NCBI RefSeq assembly: GCF_900111795.1
Contig: NZ_FOJQ01000001.1
Coordinates: 1-64,000 of the forward strand
Length of the DNA stretch: 64,000 bases
Direction of reading: 5' to 3'
Origin: Anoxybacillus pushchinoensis
GTDB taxonomy: Bacteria > Bacillota > Bacilli > Bacillales > Anoxybacillaceae
Notes under the pieces: model-generated
Database searches by the model: none
Told to the model about the DNA's origin: nothing
Seen by the model: the letters and a program-made list of their open reading frames with translations, nothing else
Shown here: piece by piece, positions 1-8,023 of the stretch
How the letters are laid out: each line of letters starts with the position of its first letter
How positions within the stretch are numbered: position 1 is the stretch's first letter
Translations under genes and position numbers: made by a program

Positions 1-179
1 GTTTTTGCAAGATGATAGTTTTTCTCATAATTAAGAAATTCCTTGTGTTCAAAATAGTATTGTCTGACATTGTACAATCCGACGTTGTACATGTTCTTGG
101 CAATATGGCACAGTTCTCGAAGAGTCAAGTATTCTTCTTTGGTCAAACCATTTAGCTGTTGTTTGATACAAAAATACAT
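1..179 (-). CDS. tnpB: TnpB (OrfB) RNA-guided nuclease/transposase-associated protein, N-terminal 59 residues only
   Basis: The frame opens with ATG at 179 behind a good ribosome-binding site (gggaggtg, about 5 bases upstream) and runs off the window edge without a stop. The visible residues start MYFCIKQQLNGLTKEEY and contain the LCHIAKNMYNVGLYNVRQYY segment, which is typical of the TnpB N-terminus of Bacillaceae IS605/IS1341 elements. Complete proteins of this family have RuvC-like and zinc-finger domains in the C-terminal half and act with an omega RNA; none of that part is visible here, so activity cannot be judged. Confidence 0.75.
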   Translation of the reverse strand, partial: MYFCIKQQLNGLTKEEYLTLRELCHIAKNMYNVGLYNVRQYYFEHKEFLNYEKNYHLAK

Positions 180-310
180 TTTTTCACCTCCCATCTAACT
201 ATATTATACTATATTTTACTGAATCTATCCTATTTTCAGCAAAATATAGTTAAGGCGATTCATCTCCCACTTACTCCGCTTCGCTTCGTTGAAGTGGGAG
301 TCTTCTCGCC
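1..310 (-). mobile_element. Left end and 5' part of an IS200/IS605-type (tnpB) insertion sequence, cut by the window edge
   Basis: The minus-strand reading frame at 1-179 encodes a TnpB (OrfB) N-terminus. About 75 bases upstream of it lies a strong hairpin: ctcccactt (264-272) pairs with aagtgggag (292-300), flanked by ggcga (254-258) and tcgcc (306-310). Subterminal hairpins are the recognition ends of IS200/IS605-family elements, which have no terminal inverted repeats, so I read 254-310 as the left end. No tnpA is visible. The 3' part, including any right-end guide (omega) RNA, lies outside the window. The exact left boundary cannot be fixed because these elements make no target duplication. 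Confidence 0.7.
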
Positions 311-390
311 TAATTAAGATAAACAATTATTTTTTCTTTATATTGTTCAATGAATTCTTTTTTTATTTGTTGATGATTTAGAACATAGTT

Positions 391-1629
391 TTATAAAAAT
401 AGATAAAAAATGACTGTACATGTTGTGGCAATGGCTATGCCTATGAGCGTTTCGTACGGAAGCAATGTAAGGCGCTCTTTCGTTGACATATGTACACTCG
501 CTGCGGTGATATGAAAAAAACTGCCGTGCGGTAAATGATCGAGCACTGTTGCCCCCGCATGTACCATAGCTGCTCCCGCAAGCGATGGGACACCCGCTTC
601 AACTAATGCTTTTCCAAACACGTGGCTTGCGACAGCTGTCCCCGCCGTTGTAGATGCAGTAATGCCTGACAATAACGCACCAGCTAACGATGCCATGACG
701 TATGGCGGAAATCCTAGCGATTCGAGCATGTGCATAAACGTTTGGTGCAAATCGGAGTTCGCGATTACACCCGCTAGCGTTCCAGTACCAAGAAGCATGA
801 ATACAACACCGCTCATTTTTTCCATGCCTACGCGTAGAAACACGTTCAACTCCCTCGTTTTATTCATAACAATCACACCAATCACCGCACCAGTCGGCAG
901 AGCGATAAGCGGATCAATTGACACGCCAAAGAGCGGGCGTGACAATAAAAGAATTATCGCAACACCGGGAGCAACGATCGCTTTTTGCCATGGAGGTGTT
1001 TCTTTTTCAACCGTTTCAATTTTTGGCATATGTTTGTCATCACCCCGCCACCGTTTTGCAAGCTGGTACGTGACAAAAAGACCAATCACCGCCGGTGCGA
1101 TGCCTGCCATCATGAGAGAGGAAAGAGGGACATGAAATGCCTCAGCAGCTGCAATCGTATTCGGGTTAGGAGAAATAATATTCCCAGCTTTTCCCCCACC
1201 AATTAATGCGAGCAATATAGCAAAACGCGACACGTCAAGTCGATGTGCCATCGCAAGCGCAACAGGTGCAATCGTCATAATGGCAACATCAACAAATACC
1301 CCACACGCTGTTAACATCATCGCTGCAACACATAGCGAAAATAGCGCATATTTTTCCCCACATGCTTGCATGAGTTTTTCTGCTATTGCCACCGCTGCCC
1401 CCGACTGCATTAATACACCAGCAAGCACACCAGCTGCTAAAACGCGCAAAATAGACGGGGTCATCTCTTTTGCTCCATCTATCATTAGCCGAACAGCTTC
1501 ATCGATAGAAACTCCCCCTAGTAAAGCACCAATAAACGCGCCGCACATCATTCCATACCCTACCGGCACATTTCGTAAAATAAATACAACAGCTAGTAGA
1601 AAAGCAGCTATCGCTCCAAATGTGTTCAA
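391..1629 (-). CDS. GntP-family permease (gluconate/glycerate-type H+ symporter)
   Basis: A strongly hydrophobic protein of about 412 residues with many membrane segments, a Gly/Ala/Thr-rich central region (LLGTGTLAGVIANSD) and the paired loop motifs GGGKAGNIISPNPNT and LPHGSFFH that mark the GntP/gluconate permease family. Such proteins import sugar acids or hydroxy acids by proton symport; the substrate cannot be told from sequence. I prefer the TTG start at 1629 because gga-gggg lies about 7 bases upstream; a TTG at 1644 would sit at the ribosome-binding site. No kinase, dehydrogenase or regulator gene lies beside it, so it is an orphan permease next to the insertion element. Confidence 0.85.
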   Translation of the reverse strand: MNTFGAIAAFLLAVVFILRNVPVGYGMMCGAFIGALLGGVSIDEAVRLMIDGAKEMTPSILRVLAAGVLAGVLMQSGAAVAIAEKLMQACGEKYALFSLCVAAMMLTACGVFVDVAIMTIAPVALAMAHRLDVSRFAILLALIGGGKAGNIISPNPNTIAAAEAFHVPLSSLMMAGIAPAVIGLFVTYQLAKRWRGDDKHMPKIETVEKETPPWQKAIVAPGVAIILLLSRPLFGVSIDPLIALPTGAVIGVIVMNKTRELNVFLRVGMEKMSGVVFMLLGTGTLAGVIANSDLHQTFMHMLESLGFPPYVMASLAGALLSGITASTTAGTAVASHVFGKALVEAGVPSLAGAAMVHAGATVLDHLPHGSFFHITAASVHMSTKERLTLLPYETLIGIAIATTCTVIFYLFL

Positions 1630-1790
1630 TTTGATCCCCTCCAAGTATACAATCTATAAACATATCATGATGTAACGTCATTTTTTGTAAATATATCACA
1701 AATAACATAAAAACTGTGTAAAAATTTTTAAAAATACGTACAGATGTCATCCGTATATACATTATTTTTGTAATAGTCTTTTTGTCGGAG

Positions 1791-1871
1791 GTGATCAGTG
1801 TAACAGGACGTTTTTTACTTATTTCTCTCGGAACAGGTGTTATAATGGTACTTGGAACATATTTCAAATGA
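1791..1871 (+). CDS. Possible 26-residue hydrophobic peptide
   Basis: This is a short plus-strand frame in the otherwise empty gap between two minus-strand permease genes. It reads VISVTGRFLLISLGTGVIMV and then LGTYFK: one hydrophobic segment with a basic end, like a one-helix membrane peptide. The sequence ggaggtgat is a near-perfect ribosome-binding site, but the GTG start overlaps it, so the start is doubtful. The frame is followed by a bidirectional terminator at 1901-1941, which would suit a short plus-strand transcript. I know no family for it, and it may be a chance frame. Confidence 0.25.
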   Translation: MISVTGRFLLISLGTGVIMVLGTYFK

Positions 1872-1900
1872 AATGAAGCGAGCCATTCGACAATTTTCCA

Positions 1901-1941
1901 CGTAAGAAAAAGGTGCCCAAATTGGACACCTTTTTCTTACG
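1901..1941. terminator. Bidirectional rho-independent terminator after putP
   Basis: A 15-bp perfect stem, cgtaagaaaaaggtg against cacctttttcttacg, with an 11-base loop. It overlaps the last codon and stop of the minus-strand putP gene and carries A/T runs in both arms, so it can serve transcripts from either side. Confidence 0.8.
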
Positions 1942-3394
1942 ATGAAATCGTACGTTTAAACGTATCAAATTGCTCTGTCACTTGTTTACCTGGCGCTGCT
2001 GTCAATACGCTGACGATAACAATAGCGATGAGGCCTGCGATAAAACCAGGAACCATCTCATACATGACGCTAGCGTATGAAGAGTTTGCCCAAACGATGA
2101 CCGTCGTCGCCCCTGCAATCATTCCCGCAAGCGCTCCCCATTTTGTCATGCGACGCCACCATAAGCTTAATATAATAACAGGACCGAATGAAGCACCAAA
2201 CCCAGCCCATGCATAGCCAACAAGATTTAAAATCGTATTGTTTTGCTCATATGCCAAAATTAAAGCAACAACAGCAACAAGTAACACCGATAAACGACCA
2301 ACAAACACAAGCTCTTTATCGGACGCTGAACGACGGAATAAAACTTTATATAAATCTTCTGTTAGGGAACTTGATGTCACAAGCAATTGCGATGAAATCG
2401 TGCTCATAATTGCCGCTAAAATGGCCGCCAGTAAAAATCCTGTAATAAGCGGATGGAATAAAATTTCACCAAGTTTAATAAATACCGTTTCTGGATCTTC
2501 TAACGTCATGTCGGCTTGTTTAAAGTAAGCAATTCCAAAAAGACCTGTGAGCATCGCGCCGACAGATGAAAAAATCATCCAGCCCATCCCGATTCGGCGT
2601 GCTTGTTTCATCTCTTTCACAGATGAGATGGCCATAAAGCGAACGATAATGTGCGGCTGGCCGAAATAACCGAGCCCCCAAGCAAATAAAGAAATGATAC
2701 CGACAACGCTTGTCCCTTTAAATAAATCAAGCAAATTCGGATCGATGTCGCGAATTGTTGTTGTCGTTTCCGTTAACCCACCAATGTGCGTAAGCGTTAC
2801 AACAGGTACGAGAATAAGTGCAATAAACATGATGAGACCTTGCACAAAGTCCGTCCAACTTACCGCTAAAAATCCCCCAAACAACGTGTAAGCTACAACG
2901 ACGCCTGCCACAATCCATAACCCTGTATGATAATCTGTACCGAACGAGTTTTTAAACATGACCCCACCTGAAACGAAACCAGATGAGACGTAAAACGTAA
3001 AGAAAATCATAATGACGAATCCAGACACGAGACGTAACAACTTCGATGTATCGCCGAAACGATTTTCTAAAAATGACGGAATCGTAATCGAGTCGTTCGC
3101 CACTTCCGTATATACTCGTAAGCGCGGCGCAACGTATAGCCAGTTGACGTAAGCCCCGAGCGCTAAACCGATGACAATCCATGAAGCGCTCAATCCTTGC
3201 GCATACATCGCCCCAGGTAAACCGAGCAACAACCAGCCGCTCATATCCGATGCCCCAGCGCTTAATGCCGTCACCGCTGGGCCGAGCGTTCGTCCACCTA
3301 ACATATAATCGGACAAGTTTGACGTCCGTTTATACGCCCAATATCCAATTAACAACATCCCTACCATATACAAAACAACAGATGCAATAACCAA
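1937..3394 (-). CDS. putP: Sodium/proline symporter of the PutP/OpuE type
   Basis: A 485-residue member of the sodium:solute symporter family with about 12-13 membrane segments. It carries family blocks seen in PutP and OpuE: DYMLGGRTLGP, ALSAGASDMSGWLLLG, LFGGFLAVSWTDFVQG and WGLGYFGQPHIIVRFMAI. The length matches B. subtilis OpuE and PutP. It imports proline with Na+, either as a nutrient (PutP) or as an osmoprotectant (OpuE); sequence alone does not decide. The TTG start has a strong site (ggaggggg) about 9 bases upstream. The upstream gene is a decayed proline dehydrogenase, so the catabolic partner expected in a put operon is dead here, which favours an osmoprotective role. Confidence 0.92.
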   Translation of the reverse strand: MVIASVVLYMVGMLLIGYWAYKRTSNLSDYMLGGRTLGPAVTALSAGASDMSGWLLLGLPGAMYAQGLSASWIVIGLALGAYVNWLYVAPRLRVYTEVANDSITIPSFLENRFGDTSKLLRLVSGFVIMIFFTFYVSSGFVSGGVMFKNSFGTDYHTGLWIVAGVVVAYTLFGGFLAVSWTDFVQGLIMFIALILVPVVTLTHIGGLTETTTTIRDIDPNLLDLFKGTSVVGIISLFAWGLGYFGQPHIIVRFMAISSVKEMKQARRIGMGWMIFSSVGAMLTGLFGIAYFKQADMTLEDPETVFIKLGEILFHPLITGFLLAAILAAIMSTISSQLLVTSSSLTEDLYKVLFRRSASDKELVFVGRLSVLLVAVVALILAYEQNNTILNLVGYAWAGFGASFGPVIILSLWWRRMTKWGALAGMIAGATTVIVWANSSYASVMYEMVPGFIAGLIAIVIVSVLTAAPGKQVTEQFDTFKRTISS

Positions 3395-3435
3395 AACAAT
3401 CTCCCCCTCCTTTGTTGTCTTTGAAACCTCTTTGT

Positions 3436-3475
3436 GTTTATCATTATACTAAAATATATTCACAATTGTACAAAA
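3436..3475 (-). promoter_or_regulatory. Probable promoter of putP
   Basis: On the minus strand a perfect -10 box TATAAT lies about 50 bases before the putP start, in an AT-rich stretch. The best -35 (TTGTAC) sits at a long spacing of about 19 bases. The element lies at the very end of the decayed proline dehydrogenase, so putP can be transcribed independently of it. Confidence 0.4.
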
Positions 3476-4268
3476 AATTTTTTCCCAAAAAAGCCTTTTA
3501 ATGCGAACGCGACGTTTTGCGGGCGTTATGCAAGCCGGCTCATAAAATATCCGAACCAATCGTTCCCAAACGGTACATATACGCGCATAGTGTATCCTTC
3601 TTTCACCAATTGCTGCTGCATATCTGTTTCGTGTGTTGCAATCGCTGTATAGCTTCCGTTCAATAAGTGAAGTCGAATGATGTTCATGTAGTTTTCATCG
3701 ACTTGTTGCTTATCTTGAAACGCCACTTCCGGCGGCTCTTTATACGTACCTTTCACTAAACGAAGCGATACACCTTTTAAGTTTTTTACATCTTGTTCCT
3801 TATCATACATTTGCCGAAGCTCATGCAAAAGATCGAGCGTCGCTTGACAATGCCCTAAATCTTCCATATCCATGCGCACAAAGTTGTTATATCGTTTTGC
3901 TGTGTCAACAATTTGACGCATGTTATTTAAACAAAAAATTAAAATCAATGTCGAGCCCAAGTTGTGTCAGCTTCACACATAAGTTGCTACGAACTCCTGC
4001 CCGACGAATAGCTTCTAACGTGCGAATGTTATACTCTGTCGCTTCGATTGCCTCCTCGCGACTACAAACAAACTCCCCTAAATGGTCAAGCGTACAAACA
4101 AGTCCTTTTTCATTCAGTTTACGCACTTTTTTTGATAGCGCCTTCAATCGTTTCACCCGCAACGACTTGGGAAACTCCAAAACGGATCCCTCATTTTCTC
4201 GCTGCTTGATTTAACATTTTACTTTGCGAAGCATACAAAAAGATGTTTTTCGATAATTGTGCAAACAC
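3460..4268 (-). pseudogene. Proline dehydrogenase pseudogene with at least five inactivating lesions
   Basis: Pieced across frames, this reads as a full Bacillus-type monofunctional proline dehydrogenase (PutB/FadM, about 300 residues), the flavoenzyme that oxidises proline to pyrroline-5-carboxylate. Lesions in order of translation: a TGA at 4191-4193 where a Trp or Tyr codon is expected (AARK-stop-GIRFG); an extra A in a 7-base run at 4127-4133; an extra T (minus strand) in a 6-base run at 3933-3938; an in-frame loss of roughly 30-35 codons near 3627-3631, removing the conserved block around FQMLYGIR; and a TAA at 3526-3528 in place of the Glu of LAERPQNVAF. The likely original start is GTG at 4268 behind agaggtg; the reading continues to a TGA at 3460-3462. 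The homopolymer indels could be sequencing errors, but the nonsense codons and deletion could not easily be. Confidence 0.88.
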
Positions 4269-4338
4269 CGTATTCACCTCTTTTAAAACATTTCGCCACT
4301 GTTTTTGCTTGCATGTACAACACTTGATCAAAGGCGTG

Positions 4339-4371
4339 AAAAAAGGACTTCGGGCAGCCCGAAGTCTTTTT
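4339..4371. terminator. Rho-independent terminator of the nucleoside transporter operon
   Basis: The stem gacttcggg / cccgaagtc (4346-4354 and 4358-4366) has a 3-base loop. On the minus strand it is followed by a run of six T (4339-4344) just after the stop of the last permease gene. T residues also flank the plus side, so it may work in both directions. Confidence 0.85.
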
Positions 4372-4374
4372 CTA

Positions 4375-5328
4375 TTAACGTTTTCCTTTGACATACGGCG
4401 TACCGAGCGCTTTTGGCGCATCCGCACGTCCGATAAATCCAGTTAACGCTAAAATCGTTAAAGCATACGGCAAAATAAGCAAATAAACAGTCGGTACGTT
4501 TTTCAAAAACGGAATCGCCTGTCCGACGATGCTTAAACTTTGCGCAAATCCGAAGAAAAGAGCCGCTCCCATCGCGCCAAGCGGATGCCATTTTCCGAAA
4601 ATCATTGCAGCAAGCGCCATAAATCCTTGACCAGAGATCGTCGCATGGCTGAAATCGCGTGAAATAATTATCGCATAAATCGAACCGCCAATTCCTGCAA
4701 GTGCACCGCTTAACATCACTGCGATGTAGCGCATTTTTGTCACATTAATCCCCATCGTATCTGCTGCCATCGGATGTTCCCCAACGGCACGAAGGCGAAG
4801 TCCGAACGGCGTTTTATAAATGACGTACCATACGACAAACGCTAATACAATCGCTAAATAAGATGGCAAATATCCGTTTGAAAATAAAATCGGACCGAGA
4901 ACAGGAATTTTACTTAAAATCGGAATATCAATTTTATCAAAACCAACTTGTACTTGGTCTGTCTGTCCTTTTCCATACCACATTTTAACGAGGAACAACG
5001 ATAACCCTAATGCTAAAAAGTTAATCGCCACCCCGCTAACGACTTGGTCAGCACGAAGCGAAATGGATGCTACTGCATGCATGAGCGAGAAAATAGAAGC
5101 AACAACCATCGCAACAACAATCGCAAGCCATGGGGTTAGTTCGCCAAACTGGTCAGCAAACGTTAAGTTAAATACTACACCAGTAAACGCTCCGATGACC
5201 ATCAAGCCCTCTAATCCGATGTTGACAACGCCGGAGCGTTCGCTAAATACGCCACCAAGCGCCGTGAAAATGAGCGGTGCCGCAAAGAAAATCGCGGAAG
5301 GAATAATAATTTCAAGGATGTTTAACAT
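4375..5328 (-). CDS. nupQ: Nucleoside ABC transporter, membrane permease (NupQ/YufQ type)
   Basis: A 317-residue integral membrane protein of the branched-chain-amino-acid/ribose permease superfamily. It has the cytoplasmic coupling segment TPFGLRLRAVGEHPMAADTMGIN and the early motif ERSGVVNIGLEGLM that characterise nucleoside permeases of the BmpA-linked systems. It forms the transmembrane channel with the preceding permease; the ATPase upstream powers both. It is the last gene of the operon: its ATG directly follows the stop of the upstream permease, and a strong terminator lies immediately downstream. The B. subtilis counterpart takes up guanosine; the exact substrate here is inferred. Confidence 0.88.
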   Translation of the reverse strand: MLNILEIIIPSAIFFAAPLIFTALGGVFSERSGVVNIGLEGLMVIGAFTGVVFNLTFADQFGELTPWLAIVVAMVVASIFSLMHAVASISLRADQVVSGVAINFLALGLSLFLVKMWYGKGQTDQVQVGFDKIDIPILSKIPVLGPILFSNGYLPSYLAIVLAFVVWYVIYKTPFGLRLRAVGEHPMAADTMGINVTKMRYIAVMLSGALAGIGGSIYAIIISRDFSHATISGQGFMALAAMIFGKWHPLGAMGAALFFGFAQSLSIVGQAIPFLKNVPTVYLLILPYALTILALTGFIGRADAPKALGTPYVKGKR

Positions 5329-6375
5329 TTATTTTCCCTCCTTTTTCAAGCGCGTAAGCACAAGACGAATTAAATAGCTAGAAGCAACGAAGAAAATGAT
5401 CAACGCAATGACGATGTCAACAAGTTCTGTCGGCACATCGGCCGCTGATGGCATCTCTAACGCTCCGACTTTTAACGCTCCAAATAAAATAGCTGCTAAA
5501 ATAATTCCAAATGCATGGTTTCCTCCAAGGAGGGCAACCGCAATTCCATCGAATCCGACTCCAGTAAATCCCGCTTTAACGGAGACGTTTTCAAATGTCC
5601 CTAATCCTTCCATTGCTCCAGCAATACCGGCGAATACCCCTGAAATAACCATTGACAATACGATATTACGGTTCACGTTCATACCAGCGTAGTGCGACGC
5701 ATGTTGGTTAAAGCCGACGGCGCGGAGTTCGTATCCTGTCGTCGTTTTCTCAAGCAAAAACCACATGACAACAGCCGCAATCAACGAAATAATAATGCCG
5801 TAATGAAGCGTCGAGTAATCTGTTAATGATTGTAAAAACTCAGAACGTAACGACGCCGATGGATAAATTTTCTCCGATTTAAATCCTTGATCCGATAATA
5901 CGGAACGAATGACCGCATTCGATACGTATAATGCAATATAGTTCATCATAATCGTAACGATAACTTCATGAACGCGGAAACGAGCTTTTAAAAAACCAGG
6001 AATGAATCCCCAAAGCGCTCCCGCCGCTGCAGCTGCAAAAATGGCAAGCGGCAAATGAATAACTTTTGGAAGTTCAAACGCAACGCCTACCCAAACCGCA
6101 GCGAGCCAACCGACGATGAGCTGTCCTTCTACACCGATGTTAAATAGTCCTGTTCGAAAGGCGAACGCAACAGCTAAACCGGCTAAAATATACGGCGTCA
6201 CTTGACGAATCGTTTCCCCAATATAATATCGATCACCAAAAGCACCGTACAATAAAGCAGAATATCCAGCAATCGGATCATAGCCGCTGACGAGCATAAC
6301 AATTGCTCCGACGATAATTCCGAGAATAACCGCAAAAACAGGGACGAGAATATTCGTTAGACGATTTTCACTCAT
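5329..6375 (-). CDS. nupP: Nucleoside ABC transporter, membrane permease (NupP/YufP type)
   Basis: A 348-residue permease with about 8-10 membrane segments, paralogous to the next gene. It has the motifs FRTGLFNIGVEGQLIVGW (a paralogue of the NIGLEG motif next door) and TTGYELRAVGFNQHASHYAGMN, the loop that contacts the ATPase. Its ATG overlaps the end of the ATPase gene by 4 bases (ATGA) and its stop abuts the start of nupQ, so the three genes are translationally coupled. It works as one half of a heterodimeric channel for nucleosides in the cell membrane. Confidence 0.88.
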   Translation of the reverse strand: MSENRLTNILVPVFAVILGIIVGAIVMLVSGYDPIAGYSALLYGAFGDRYYIGETIRQVTPYILAGLAVAFAFRTGLFNIGVEGQLIVGWLAAVWVGVAFELPKVIHLPLAIFAAAAAGALWGFIPGFLKARFRVHEVIVTIMMNYIALYVSNAVIRSVLSDQGFKSEKIYPSASLRSEFLQSLTDYSTLHYGIIISLIAAVVMWFLLEKTTTGYELRAVGFNQHASHYAGMNVNRNIVLSMVISGVFAGIAGAMEGLGTFENVSVKAGFTGVGFDGIAVALLGGNHAFGIILAAILFGALKVGALEMPSAADVPTELVDIVIALIIFFVASSYLIRLVLTRLKKEGK

Positions 6376-7901
6376 GATGATACACCTGCTTCCTTCCGTT
6401 TGCTTCCTGCCATCAACAAACCAAGCTCTTGTTCTGTCGTTTCTTTCGGGTCGACAATGGCGACAATTTTTCCTTCGTAAATGACCGCAATACGATCGCT
6501 GACGTTCATAATTTCATCTAGCTCGAACGAAACGAGCAAGACAGCTTTTCCTCTATCACGTTGTTCAATGAGACGTTTATGAATAAACTCAATCGCTCCA
6601 ACGTCAAGTCCGCGCGTCGGTTGTGCGGCAATGAGCAAATCTGGGTCGCGATCTACTTCCCGTCCAATAATTGCTTTCTGTTGGTTTCCTCCTGATAGTG
6701 CGCGCGCTTTCGTATATTCATCTGGCGTACGAACATCGAATTCTTGAATGAGCTGACGCGCTTTGTCGTAAATAGCTTTGAAATTTAAAACGCCTCGTTT
6801 AGAATATGGCTCTTTGTAATATGTTTGAAGCACCATATTTTCTCCGATCGAGAAGTCAAGGACAAGTCCATGTTTATGACGGTCTTGTGGGATGTGCCCA
6901 ACACCTGTTTCTGTAATTTGGCGCGGTGTTAAGTTGCGAATTTCTTTCCCATTTAAACGAATCGAGCCCGATTCAGATTTCATTAAACCTGTGATCGCTT
7001 CGATGAGCTCTGTTTGTCCGTTGCCGTCTACCCCTGCAATACCGACAATTTCACCCGCGTGTACCGTCAAATGCAAATGATCGACAACAGTAATTCCACG
7101 CGAATCTTTCACGACTAAGTCTTGAATTTCGAGTACAGGCTTGCCGACTTTTGGCGGTTGTTTTTCTGTTTTGAAATGTACTTCACGTCCGACCATTAAC
7201 GCAGCGAGTTCGTTCGGATTCGTTTCCGATACATTTAACGTGCCGATCCCTTTTCCACGGCGAATGACGGTCACTCGATCGCACACTTCCATAATTTCTT
7301 TTAACTTATGCGTAATTAAAATAATGGACTTCCCTTCACGTACAAGCGCTTTCATAATTTGGATAAGTTCTTGAATTTCTTGCGGTGTTAACACGGCCGT
7401 CGGTTCATCGAAAATTAAAATATCCGCCCCACGATATAACGTTTTTAAAATTTCTACACGTTGTTGCATTCCGACAGAAATGTCCGCAATTTTCGCTTTC
7501 GGGTCAACGGCTAAGCCGTAACGCTCTGATAGTTCACGCACTTCTTGTTCAGCACGCTCAATATCGATTTGTCCGCTTTTTGTCGGTTCGCTTCCTAAAA
7601 TGATGTTTTCAGTAACTGTAAACGTATCAACAAGCATAAAGTGTTGGTGTACCATTCCGATTCCTAAGTCATTGGCGACGTTCGGATTGGGAATGTTCAC
7701 TTTTTTTCCTTTGACGCGAATTTCCCCACCATCTGGTTGGTATAAACCGAATAACACGTTCATTAGCGTCGATTTTCCTGCACCGTTTTCGCCTAACAGT
7801 GCATGAATTTCCCCTTTTTTCAGTTGCAGCGTAATGTTATCATTGGCCACAAAACTCCCAAAAACTTTGCGGATGTTTAGCATTTCGATTACGTACTCCA
7901 A
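6372..7901 (-). CDS. nupO: Nucleoside ABC transporter, double ATP-binding subunit (NupO/YufO type)
   Basis: A 509-residue fused ATPase with two nucleotide-binding domains. The first has Walker A GENGAGKS (37-44), signature ISVGMQQR (141-148) and Walker B LIFDEPTA (162-169). The second has the degenerate Walker A GVDGNGQTE and signature LSGGNQQKAIIGREVDRDP, with AAQPTRGLD as its Walker B/D-loop region. This asymmetric pattern is normal for sugar and nucleoside importers of the RbsA/BmpA-linked class. The TTG start at 7901 has aaggag about 10 bases upstream. It follows nupN after a gap holding two strong hairpins, consistent with lower expression than the binding protein. Confidence 0.9.
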   Translation of the reverse strand: MEYVIEMLNIRKVFGSFVANDNITLQLKKGEIHALLGENGAGKSTLMNVLFGLYQPDGGEIRVKGKKVNIPNPNVANDLGIGMVHQHFMLVDTFTVTENIILGSEPTKSGQIDIERAEQEVRELSERYGLAVDPKAKIADISVGMQQRVEILKTLYRGADILIFDEPTAVLTPQEIQELIQIMKALVREGKSIILITHKLKEIMEVCDRVTVIRRGKGIGTLNVSETNPNELAALMVGREVHFKTEKQPPKVGKPVLEIQDLVVKDSRGITVVDHLHLTVHAGEIVGIAGVDGNGQTELIEAITGLMKSESGSIRLNGKEIRNLTPRQITETGVGHIPQDRHKHGLVLDFSIGENMVLQTYYKEPYSKRGVLNFKAIYDKARQLIQEFDVRTPDEYTKARALSGGNQQKAIIGREVDRDPDLLIAAQPTRGLDVGAIEFIHKRLIEQRDRGKAVLLVSFELDEIMNVSDRIAVIYEGKIVAIVDPKETTEQELGLLMAGSKRKEAGVSS

Positions 7902-7935
7902 ACGTGATCCACTCCTTATATGAGCATGATTTACA

Positions 7936-7981
7936 TCACTAAATGAAAAGCCGCAACGTGTTGCAACCCTTCATTTAGTGA
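7936..7981 (-). other. Stem-loop between nupN and nupO (first of two)
   Basis: A perfect 12-bp stem, tcactaaatgaa (7936-7947) against ttcatttagtga (7970-7981), closes a 22-base loop that can itself fold at its two gttgc-like stretches. There is no U-tract, so it is unlikely to be a classic terminator; an mRNA-stabilising or partial attenuating role is inferred. Confidence 0.7.
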
Positions 7982-8013
7982 GTTCTCCGAAGGGAAGGAT
8001 CCCTTCGGAGAAC
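7982..8013 (-). other. Stem-loop just after nupN (second of two)
   Basis: A near-perfect 14-bp stem, gttctccgaaggga against tcccttcggagaac, begins 10 bases after the nupN stop and directly abuts the next hairpin. No T run follows on the minus strand. A 3' hairpin after the binding-protein gene commonly blocks exonuclease decay and raises the binding protein above the membrane subunits. Confidence 0.75.
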
Positions 8014-8023
8014 GATCATCTAC

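Noticed and set aside
1499-1867. A 122-codon minus-strand frame overlapping the start of the GntP gene
   Set aside because: It runs in another frame through the GntP N-terminus and its product has no recognisable family; the GntP frame is clearly the coding one.
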